In this document: positions 14,126 through 20,585 of the stretch, piece after piece
Layout of the letters: each line of letters begins with the position of its first letter
Numbering within the stretch: position 1 is the stretch's first letter
Origin: UBA1479 sp964012715
GTDB lineage: Bacteria; Pseudomonadota; Alphaproteobacteria; Rhodospirillales; Casp-alpha2
Assembly: GCA_964012715.1 (NCBI GenBank)
Contig: CAXGUG010000073.1
Span: 1 to 20,585 of the forward strand
DNA: 20,585 nucleotides
Direction of reading: 5' to 3'
Made by a program: the position numbers and the translations under genes
The notes under the pieces: model-generated
Databases searched by the model: none
What the model was told of the DNA's origin: nothing
The model's input: the letters and a program-made list of their open reading frames with translations, nothing else

Positions 14126-15555
14126 CCGAGCCTTGCGATCTGTCCGCGGTAGACCTGCGGCGTCTCATCCGGGCCGGCGAACTGTCGCCGGTCGAACTGT
14201 TGGAAAGCTGCCTTAAGCGCATCGATCAGGTGAACGGCACCGTCAACGCCATCGTCGCCATGGATGCCGATGCCGCGATGGACCGGGCGCGCGAGATCGA
14301 AGCCGAGATCGCCGCCGGTAAGGACCCGGGCCCCCTGGCCGGGCTGCCGGTCGGGATCAAGGACCTGGCGGCGGTCAAGGGCCTGCGCACGACTTATGGC
14401 TCGCTGCTGTACAAGGACAACGTGCCGACCGCCGACGACGGGCAGGTCGCCCGCCTGCGTGATGCCGGGGCGATCATCCTGGCCAAGACCAACACGCCGG
14501 AATTCGGCTCGGGCGCCAACACCACCAACAAGGTCTATGGGGCCACGACCAATCCGTTCGATCCGGCGCGCACGCCGGGCGGGTCGTCCGGCGGTTCCGC
14601 CGCGGCCTTGGCCTGTTCCATGCTGCCGCTGGCGCAGGGCTCCGATTCCGGCGGCAGCCTGCGCGCGCCCGCGACCTGGTCCGGGGTGGTCGGTTTCCGT
14701 CCGCGCCCGGGCGCTGTCGCCAACGAAAGCCGCACCGTGCCCCTGACCTATTACGCGGTTCAGGGGCCGATGGGCCGCGACGTCGCCGATACGGCGTTGC
14801 TGTATTCCGCCCAGGCGGGCAGCGCTCATCCGGGCGACCCGATGGGGTTCCCCCTGTCGGCGGTCGATTTCGCCAAGCTGGCCCCGGCGGATTTGTCGGG
14901 CCTGCGGGTGGCGTTTTCCGAAGACCTGGGCTCGGCCCCGGTGGACGACGGGATCAAGCGCGTGTTTCGCGCCCGCTCGGCCAAGTTCCGCGACGTGTTT
15001 GCCCATGCGCGGGACGACCATCCGGACTTGAGCGGCGTGCGCGATGCCTTCTGGGTCTTGCGTTGCGTCTATTACATGGCGAACCACAAGGAACGGGTCG
15101 AAAAGCATCGCGACCTGTTGTCGCCCAACATCGTCATGAACACCGAAGCCGGCTACGACATGAGCCTGGCCGACGTGGCGGCGGCGGAAGTCGCCTGGGG
15201 CAAATGGTACAAGCGGTTCCAGGCTTTCATGGACGACGTCGACCTGTTGATCCTGCCGGGTAACGCTTATCCGCCTTATCGCCTGGACGACGGCGCGCCC
15301 AAGGAAATCAACGGCGCACCTTTGGAAAACTATATGGATGCCTCGTTGATCCGCTCGGCCCTGACCCTGACCGGCAATCCGGTCATCGCCGTGCCCTGCG
15401 GTTTGGACGAGACGGGCACCCCCTTCGGCTTCCAGATCGCGGGCAAACGCCACGGCGAAAAGGAATTGCTGTCGGCGGCCTTGGCCCTGGAAACCCTGTT
15501 TAAACAAGACCCGGAACTGGCGCGGCCCGTTCCCGACCTGGAGAAATTGAAATGA
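14122..15555 (+). CDS. Amidase-signature family amidase, first of a tandem pair
   Basis: Amidase-signature enzymes hydrolyse C-N amide bonds with a Ser-cisSer-Lys triad. This 477-residue protein has K80 (in PVGIKDL), cis-Ser S155 (in GGSSGGSA) and nucleophile S179 (in GSDSGGSLRAP); the 24-residue spacing of the two serines is the family standard. The N-terminal helical motif LRRLIRAGELSPVELLESCLKRI and YGATTNPFDPARTPGGSS also fit. No signal peptide, so cytoplasmic. Joined by ATGA overlaps to the M20 gene upstream and the second amidase downstream. The substrate (amino-acid amide, modified peptide or linear amide) is unknown. It lacks the GatA neighbours GatB and GatC, so a tRNA role is unlikely. 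Confidence 0.92.
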   Translation: MTEPCDLSAVDLRRLIRAGELSPVELLESCLKRIDQVNGTVNAIVAMDADAAMDRAREIEAEIAAGKDPGPLAGLPVGIKDLAAVKGLRTTYGSLLYKDNVPTADDGQVARLRDAGAIILAKTNTPEFGSGANTTNKVYGATTNPFDPARTPGGSSGGSAAALACSMLPLAQGSDSGGSLRAPATWSGVVGFRPRPGAVANESRTVPLTYYAVQGPMGRDVADTALLYSAQAGSAHPGDPMGFPLSAVDFAKLAPADLSGLRVAFSEDLGSAPVDDGIKRVFRARSAKFRDVFAHARDDHPDLSGVRDAFWVLRCVYYMANHKERVEKHRDLLSPNIVMNTEAGYDMSLADVAAAEVAWGKWYKRFQAFMDDVDLLILPGNAYPPYRLDDGAPKEINGAPLENYMDASLIRSALTLTGNPVIAVPCGLDETGTPFGFQIAGKRHGEKELLSAALALETLFKQDPELARPVPDLEKLK

Positions 15556-17003
15556 CCGAGACGACGACGGCTCAAGACCTCTGCGATCTGACGGCGACCG
15601 ACCTGCGCCGCATGATCGGCACCAAGCAAATCTCTCCGGTCGAATTGCTGGAAAGCTGCATCGCCCGGATCGAGGCCGTGGACCCGGCCGTCAACTGCAT
15701 GGTCGGCCGTGCGTTCGATCGTGCGCGCGAGGAAGCCAAGGTCGCCGAACAGATGGTGCTGGACGGCGAAGACCTGGGCCTGTTGCACGGTCTGCCGATC
15801 GGCATCAAGGACCTGGAATCGACCGAAGGCGTGCGCACCACCTGGGGGTCGCTGATCTATAAGGACAACGTGCCGGAAGCGGACCAAGGTTCCGTCGCCG
15901 CCGTGCGGGCGGAAGGCGCGATCGTCGTCGGCAAGACCAACACCCCGGAATTCGGCGCCGGCGCCAATACCAAGAACCGCGTCTATGGCGCCACCGGCAA
16001 TCCGTTCAATCCCGAGCTGACCTGCGCGGGGTCGTCCGGCGGCTCGGCCGTGGCCCTGGCCACCGGCATGGTGCCGATTGCGTCCGGCTCCGATTACGGC
16101 GGCAGCTTGCGCACCCCGTCGTCGTTCTGCGGCGTGGTCGGGTTCCGCCCGTCGATCGGCACGGTCCCGGCGGAAAGCCGCTCGGCGGCGCTGGTGCCCT
16201 GGTCTGTTCTGGGGCCGATGGGGCGCACGGTCCAAGACGCGCACCTGTTGTTGCAGGCGCAGGTCGATCACGACATCCGCGATCCGTTTTCCCATGCCGT
16301 CGATCCGCGTCTGTTCGGTGCGCTTGACGGATTGGACCTGGGCTCGATCCGGGCCGCGATCTCGACCGATCTGGGCTGCTGCCCCATCGACAACGGCATC
16401 CGCGCCACGTTCAAGGAACGCACGGACATGTTCCGCGGCGTCTTCGCCGAGGCCCAGGACCGCGACCCGGACATGGGCGACATGCATCGCCTGTTCGAAG
16501 TGTTCCGCGGCATCGCCTTCGTCGCGGCGCATCAGGAGAAGCTGGCCAACCACCGCGACCTGCTGGGCCCCAACGTGATCGACAATACCTCGCGCGGGTT
16601 GGAAATCACGGCCTCCGACACGGGCTGGGCTTTCGTCGAACAGGGCAAGGTGATGCGCAACTTCATCGACATGTTCCAAGAGGTCGATGTGCTGATCAGC
16701 CCCGCGACCTCGGTCTCGCCGTTCCCGCACGAACAGCTTTATATCGACGAAATCAACGGCGAGAAGCTACCGACCTACATGCGTTGGCTGGCGATCAGCT
16801 ACGCCCCGACCATGGCCCTGGCCTGTTCCTGCGTCATTCCTTGCGGCGTCGATGACAAGGGTCTGCCGTTCGGTATTCAGATCATGGCGCCGCGCGGGTC
16901 GGACGCGTTGGTCCTGGCCGTCGCTCATGCCATGGAACAGTACTTCCAAGGCAACGAAGCGCTGCACCGTCCGATCCCGGACCTGAAGAAGTTGGGGGCG
17001 TGA
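15552..17003 (+). CDS. Amidase-signature family amidase, second of a tandem pair
   Basis: This 483-residue paralogue keeps the triad: K86 (PIGIKDL), S161 (AGSSGGSA) and S185 (GSDYGGSLRTP), again 24 residues apart. It is about half identical to its neighbour by eye, closest around the active site (TNTPEFGAGANT) and more different in the C-terminal 250 residues, where substrate specificity lies in this family. GLLHGLPIGIKD and FCGVVGFRPSIGTVP are typical. Its start overlaps the first amidase's stop (ATGA at 15552), and the first M81 gene starts seven bases after its stop. Cytoplasmic; substrate not known. Confidence 0.92.
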   Translation: MTETTTAQDLCDLTATDLRRMIGTKQISPVELLESCIARIEAVDPAVNCMVGRAFDRAREEAKVAEQMVLDGEDLGLLHGLPIGIKDLESTEGVRTTWGSLIYKDNVPEADQGSVAAVRAEGAIVVGKTNTPEFGAGANTKNRVYGATGNPFNPELTCAGSSGGSAVALATGMVPIASGSDYGGSLRTPSSFCGVVGFRPSIGTVPAESRSAALVPWSVLGPMGRTVQDAHLLLQAQVDHDIRDPFSHAVDPRLFGALDGLDLGSIRAAISTDLGCCPIDNGIRATFKERTDMFRGVFAEAQDRDPDMGDMHRLFEVFRGIAFVAAHQEKLANHRDLLGPNVIDNTSRGLEITASDTGWAFVEQGKVMRNFIDMFQEVDVLISPATSVSPFPHEQLYIDEINGEKLPTYMRWLAISYAPTMALACSCVIPCGVDDKGLPFGIQIMAPRGSDALVLAVAHAMEQYFQGNEALHRPIPDLKKLGA

Positions 17004-17010
17004 TCGAGCC

Positions 17011-18507
17011 ATGTCCAAGCGCGTCCTGATTGCCGCGTTCAAACACGAGACCAATACCTTCTCGGTCCTGCCGACCGATTTGGCGGCCTACCAAGCGCGG
17101 GAATATTACCGCGACGCCGAGGTCGTGAAGAAAATGCGCGGCACCCGGACCGAGGTCGGCGCGGCGCTGGACGCCGGGCAACGGCATGGATGGACGATGT
17201 GTCATCCGATCTGCGCCAATGCCATGCCGTCGGGCCGGGTGACCAAGGACATGCACGACCATGTCGTCGACATCCTGGTCACGGCGTTGAAGAAAGACGG
17301 GCCGTTCGACGGCATCTACCTGTGCCTGCACGGGGCCATGGCCTGCGAACACGACGATGACGGCGAGGGCCGCCTGTTGCAGGCCTTGCGCGACGAGGTC
17401 GGGCCGGACATGCCCATCGCGGCGACGCTGGACCTGCATGCCAACGTCACCGACCGCATGGCGGACCTGACGAACATCCTGATCAGCTATCGGACCTATC
17501 CGCATGTCGACCAGTACGAGGTCGCGACCCAGGCCTGCGATCTGTTGCAGCGGGCCATGACCTGGGAGATCCATCCCAAGGTTCATGTCCGGCGGCGCGA
17601 GATGTTGGACGGGGCCGACCATGGCCGAACGACCCAGCCGGGTCCGATGACCGAGGCCCTGGATACGCTCGACAAGCTGTTGGCGACGACGCCCGGCACT
17701 TATAGCGGATCCGTCAACGCGGGCTTCCCGCGCGCCGATACCTACGACACGGGGCCGAGTTGCATCGTCGTCGGCGAAGGCAACGACCCGGCCCATGTCG
17801 CCATCGCTGACAAGGTGATGGAGCAGATCTGGCAGGACCGCCACCGCCTGACCGTGCGGATGTATTCCGTCGCCGAGGCCATGGCCCAGGTCAAGGAAGC
17901 CCTGGCCAAGGGCGTTCAGGCGCCGATCGTGATGAACGACTTCGCCGACAACCCCGGCGGCGGCGGGTATGGCGATGCCACCCGCCTGTTGGCCGGCATG
18001 ATCGAGGCAGGTCTCACCGATGCCGCGTTCGGCGTGCTGTGCGATCCCGAGGCGGCGATGGCCTGCCGAAACGCGGGGCTGGGCACGTCTTTGAAACTGG
18101 ACATCGGCGGCAAGGTCGATCCGGCCGTGCAGGGCGGCCCGCTCAGCGTATTCGGGACCGTCACGGCGATCACCGACGGCACCTTCGCCATGGAAGGGCC
18201 CATGACCAAGGGCGCGCATATCGACATGGGGCCGACGGCGGTGTTCAGTGTTGGCGGCGTGGATGTCGTGATCTCGTCGCGGCGGTATCAGAACTATGAC
18301 CAGATGTTCTTTAAATCGGCGGGGATCGATCCGAAGAAGAAGAAGGTTCTGGGGGTCAAGTCGGCGCATCATTTCCGCGCGGCATATGGCCCGATTGCAT
18401 CGCGTATTATCGTGGTTGATGGCGGCGGGGGGCTGACGTCCAACAACTTCAAGGAACTGCCGTACAAGAACGTGCGGCGACCGGTCTACCCGTTGGACTT
18501 GGAATAA
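17011..18507 (+). CDS. M81 family (MlrC-like) metallopeptidase, first of a tandem pair
   Basis: M81 is the family of MlrC, the zinc enzyme that cleaves linear tetrapeptide in microcystin breakdown. This 498-residue protein has the N-terminal domain (Pfam DUF1485) with E13 (KHETNTFS), H107 (CLHGAM), D141 and H143 (LDLHAN), and H165 (TYPHVDQ). As I recall, the reported MlrC active-site residues are E56, H150, D184, H186 and H208; all five match with one constant offset of 43. The MlrC C-terminal domain follows, with NDFADNPGGGGYGDATR (309-325). No signal peptide. Most M81 proteins have nothing to do with microcystin, and mlrA and mlrB are absent here, so only peptide or amide hydrolysis is inferred. 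Confidence 0.9.
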   Translation: MSKRVLIAAFKHETNTFSVLPTDLAAYQAREYYRDAEVVKKMRGTRTEVGAALDAGQRHGWTMCHPICANAMPSGRVTKDMHDHVVDILVTALKKDGPFDGIYLCLHGAMACEHDDDGEGRLLQALRDEVGPDMPIAATLDLHANVTDRMADLTNILISYRTYPHVDQYEVATQACDLLQRAMTWEIHPKVHVRRREMLDGADHGRTTQPGPMTEALDTLDKLLATTPGTYSGSVNAGFPRADTYDTGPSCIVVGEGNDPAHVAIADKVMEQIWQDRHRLTVRMYSVAEAMAQVKEALAKGVQAPIVMNDFADNPGGGGYGDATRLLAGMIEAGLTDAAFGVLCDPEAAMACRNAGLGTSLKLDIGGKVDPAVQGGPLSVFGTVTAITDGTFAMEGPMTKGAHIDMGPTAVFSVGGVDVVISSRRYQNYDQMFFKSAGIDPKKKKVLGVKSAHHFRAAYGPIASRIIVVDGGGGLTSNNFKELPYKNVRRPVYPLDLE

Positions 18508-18538
18508 CCGTCCCGCATAAGCCTAGGAGTTTGCCCCC

Positions 18539-20047
18539 ATGTCTCGTTCCACGCCCAAGCGTGTTTTGATTGCCGCATTCAAACACGAAACCAATACCTT
18601 TTCCGTCCTGCCGACGGACCTGAATGCCTATAAGGCACGGGGCTATTACCGCGACGACGAAGTGCCGCAGAAGATGCGCGGCACGGCGACGGAAATGGGT
18701 GCGGCCTTCGCCGCCGCCGACCGCCACGGCTGGTCCCTTTGCCATCCGCTCTATGCTAACGCCGTGCCCTCGGGCAAGGTGACCAAGGACATGCACGATC
18801 ACGTCACCGAGGTCCTGGTCACGGCGATCAAGGAGCAAGGGCCGTTCGACGGTATTTATCTATGCCTGCACGGGGCCATGGCCTGCGATCATGATCAAGA
18901 CGGCGAGGGCCGGTTGCTGCAGTCCCTGCGCGACGTGGTGGGCCCGGACCTGCCGATTGCGGTCACCTTGGACCTGCATGCCAACGTCACCGACCGCATG
19001 GCCGACCTTTGCGACATCATGGTCAGCTACAGGACCTACCCGCATATCGATCAGTTCGAAATCACGACCCAGGCCTGCGATCTGTTGCAGCGGACCATGG
19101 ACGGCGAAATTCATCCGACCGTGCAGGTCCGCCGGGGCGACATGTTGGACGGCGCCGATTTCGGGCGAACGACCGAGCCGGGACCGATGACCGAGGCCTT
19201 GGCCGAGCTGGACAAACTGCTGGCGGCGACGCCCGGAACCTACAGCGGGTCGATCAATTCCGGTTTTCCCTGGGCGGATACTTACGATTCCGGCCCGACC
19301 TGCGTGGTTGTGGGCGAGGGCAAGAACCCGGCCTATGGCGAGATCGCGGACAAGATCATCGCCCAGCTTTGGGAAGACCGCCATCGCCTGACCATCACCA
19401 CCTACACCGTCGCCGAAACCATGGCCCAGGTGAAGGATACCCTGGCCCAGGGCGTGGACGGTCCCATCGTGCTGAACGACTTCGCTGACAATCCGGGCGG
19501 CGGCGGCTATGCCGATGCGACGCGGCTGTTGGCCGGGATGATCGACGCGGGCCTGACCGATGCGGCATTCAGCGTGCTGTGCGATCCCGAAGCGGCGGCG
19601 GCTTGCCACGCGGCGGGCATCGGCGCGACCATCGATCTGGCCATCGGCGGCAAGGTCGACGCCACGGTGCAGGGCGGGCCGCTGACGTTGTCGGGCAAGG
19701 TGACGAACCTGACTGACGGAAAGTTCCAGATCGAAGGCCCGATGACCCGTGGCCTGCACATCGACATGGGGCCGACGGCGGTGTTTACCGTGGGCGGCGT
19801 CGATATCGTGATTTCGTCACGGCGGTTCCAGAACTACGACCAGATGTATTTCAAATCGGTCGGGATCGATCCGTTGAAGAAAAAGGTCCTGGCCGTCAAA
19901 TCGGCGCACCACTTCCGCGCCGCCTATGCGCCCATCGCGTCCAAGATCATCGTGGTCGACGACGGCGGTGGATTGACGTCCTGCAACTTCAAGGACCTGC
20001 CGTTCAAGAACGTGCGCCGGCCGAATTATCCGCTCGATTTGGACTAA
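18539..20047 (+). CDS. M81 family (MlrC-like) metallopeptidase, second of a tandem pair
   Basis: This 502-residue protein is a close paralogue of the preceding gene, roughly three quarters identical by eye, with near-identical ends (NVRRPNYPLDLD). The metal-site residues are kept: E17, H111, D145, H147 and H169, at the same mutual spacing. Differences cluster around residues 45-70, 185-200 and 385-410. TAGGAG (18524-18529) gives it its own ribosome site in the 31-base gap. It is the last gene of the hydrolase cluster; its TAA overlaps the stop of the convergent alkB-like gene by four bases, leaving no room for a terminator between them. Confidence 0.9.
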   Translation: MSRSTPKRVLIAAFKHETNTFSVLPTDLNAYKARGYYRDDEVPQKMRGTATEMGAAFAAADRHGWSLCHPLYANAVPSGKVTKDMHDHVTEVLVTAIKEQGPFDGIYLCLHGAMACDHDQDGEGRLLQSLRDVVGPDLPIAVTLDLHANVTDRMADLCDIMVSYRTYPHIDQFEITTQACDLLQRTMDGEIHPTVQVRRGDMLDGADFGRTTEPGPMTEALAELDKLLAATPGTYSGSINSGFPWADTYDSGPTCVVVGEGKNPAYGEIADKIIAQLWEDRHRLTITTYTVAETMAQVKDTLAQGVDGPIVLNDFADNPGGGGYADATRLLAGMIDAGLTDAAFSVLCDPEAAAACHAAGIGATIDLAIGGKVDATVQGGPLTLSGKVTNLTDGKFQIEGPMTRGLHIDMGPTAVFTVGGVDIVISSRRFQNYDQMYFKSVGIDPLKKKVLAVKSAHHFRAAYAPIASKIIVVDDGGGLTSCNFKDLPFKNVRRPNYPLDLD

Positions 20048-20585
20048 GCCGTCACGGCCCGAAAGGTCAGGTTGATCCGCGGGCCCATTGGCCGTTTGGT
20101 CTTGGGCACGCGGTGCCGCCAATCGAGCTGACTGCGTCCCGCCATGATCAGCAGGTCGCCGTGCCCGAGGGTCAGGCAATGCGCCTCGCCGCGCCGATCC
20201 TTGCGCCGCATCTGAAAGCGCCGGGCGGCCCCCAGGCTGACCGAGGCGACGACCGGGCAGGGGCCCAGTTCGGCCTCGTCGTCGGCGTGCCAATCCATGC
20301 TGTCGGCACCATCGCGGTACAGGTTGGCCAAAACGGTGTTGAAGGCGACGCCCGCCCGCGCCGCGCATTGGTCGCGCAGTGTCGCCAGCATCGGATGCCA
20401 AGTGGCGGCGGGCAGGGTCAAACCGGAATAGGTATAGGGCACGTCGCCCTGATAGGCGGTCAGGCGCGGTTGCGCGATACGCCGCCCGAACAGGGACAGA
20501 TATTCCTGCCGCCAGGGAATCTCATCGTGCAGGCGGTTGAACAAATCGTCCGCGTCGGCGATGGCGGCGGGATAGAGGATGCTGT
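20044..20585 (-). CDS. AlkB-type 2-oxoglutarate/Fe(II) dioxygenase, 5' end cut off
   Basis: AlkB-family enzymes oxidatively remove alkyl groups from DNA or RNA bases. The reverse strand reads through to the window edge without a stop (SILYPAAIADADDLF at the edge), so the true start lies outside; a TTG at 20544-20542 is not a likely start. Visible are PRLTAYQGD, FNTVLANLYRDGADSMDWHADDE with the first Fe ligands (His-x-Asp), LGPCPVVASVSLGAARRF, the distal His in DWRHRVP, and the 2-oxoglutarate-binding Arg motif PRINLTFR. The layout is closer to the ALKBH2/3-like bacterial group than to E. coli AlkB. It converges on the M81 gene and has no evident link to the peptide locus. Confidence 0.92.
   Translation of the reverse strand, partial: SILYPAAIADADDLFNRLHDEIPWRQEYLSLFGRRIAQPRLTAYQGDVPYTYSGLTLPAATWHPMLATLRDQCAARAGVAFNTVLANLYRDGADSMDWHADDEAELGPCPVVASVSLGAARRFQMRRKDRRGEAHCLTLGHGDLLIMAGRSQLDWRHRVPKTKRPMGPRINLTFRAVTA

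Noticed and set aside
12680..18372. Long minus-strand open frames opposite the M20, amidase and M81 genes (for example 12680-14122, 13999-15507, 16882-18372)
   Set aside because: Their products are Gly/Arg/His/Gln-rich without domains, and the plus-strand frames carry complete catalytic motifs; long antisense frames are expected in GC-rich coding DNA.
17429..19110. Gene conversion between the two M81 genes
   Set aside because: Identical runs of about 30 bases fall on the most constrained protein segments (LDLHANVTDRMAD, TQACDLLQR), so purifying selection and shared codon bias explain them.
17011..20047. Microcystin degradation (mlr) cluster
   Set aside because: Only the M81 family is shared; there is no MlrA-type membrane protease, no MlrB-type serine hydrolase and no MlrD transporter, and M81 proteins are widespread in bacteria that do not degrade microcystin.
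20542..20544. TTG as the start of the alkB-like gene
   Set aside because: The frame continues open to the window edge with plausible family sequence (ILYPAAIADADDLF), so the gene is simply truncated by the window.

Overview
The window looks like chromosomal DNA of a GC-rich alphaproteobacterium, probably Rhodospirillales-like. That placement rests on protein style, codon use and gene content judged by eye, not on a database search. I see no rRNA, tRNA, CRISPR array, insertion sequence or phage gene.

Left part (1-4828), mixed housekeeping and accessory genes: a 3'-truncated queA (tRNA queuosine synthesis, minus strand); a small YqaE/Pmp3 membrane protein (plus); a small two-helix membrane protein and a Gfo/Idh/MocA oxidoreductase (minus, probably one transcript); a DMT/EamA exporter (plus) with a near-consensus promoter so close to its ATG that the mRNA is probably leaderless; and a family III (CaiB/BaiF) CoA-transferase (minus) with an extra N-terminal half-domain.

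A 550-base gene-free region (4829-5378) separates the divergent CoA-transferase from the main locus. It holds palindromic ATCTGGCC boxes about three helical turns apart, a further inverted repeat, and a 37-codon ORF with an ideal Shine-Dalgarno sequence.

Main locus (5379-20047), all plus strand: a complete Opp/Dpp-type peptide ABC importer (periplasmic binding protein, two permeases, two ATPases), then six hydrolases in three tandem pairs in the order A-A'-B-B'-C-C': two M20 metallopeptidases, two amidase-signature (Ser-cisSer-Lys) amidases and two M81 (MlrC-like) metallopeptidases. Catalytic or metal-binding residues are intact in all six. Several junctions are ATGA overlaps or short gaps, so most of the locus is probably one operon. 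Strong GC hairpins lie after the binding-protein gene, after the last ATPase gene and between the two M20 genes. The likely overall role is import of a peptide or amide-containing compound and its stepwise intracellular hydrolysis; the substrate cannot be read from the sequence.

Right edge (20044-20585): a convergent, 5'-truncated AlkB-type 2-oxoglutarate/Fe(II) dioxygenase whose stop codon overlaps that of the second M81 gene.
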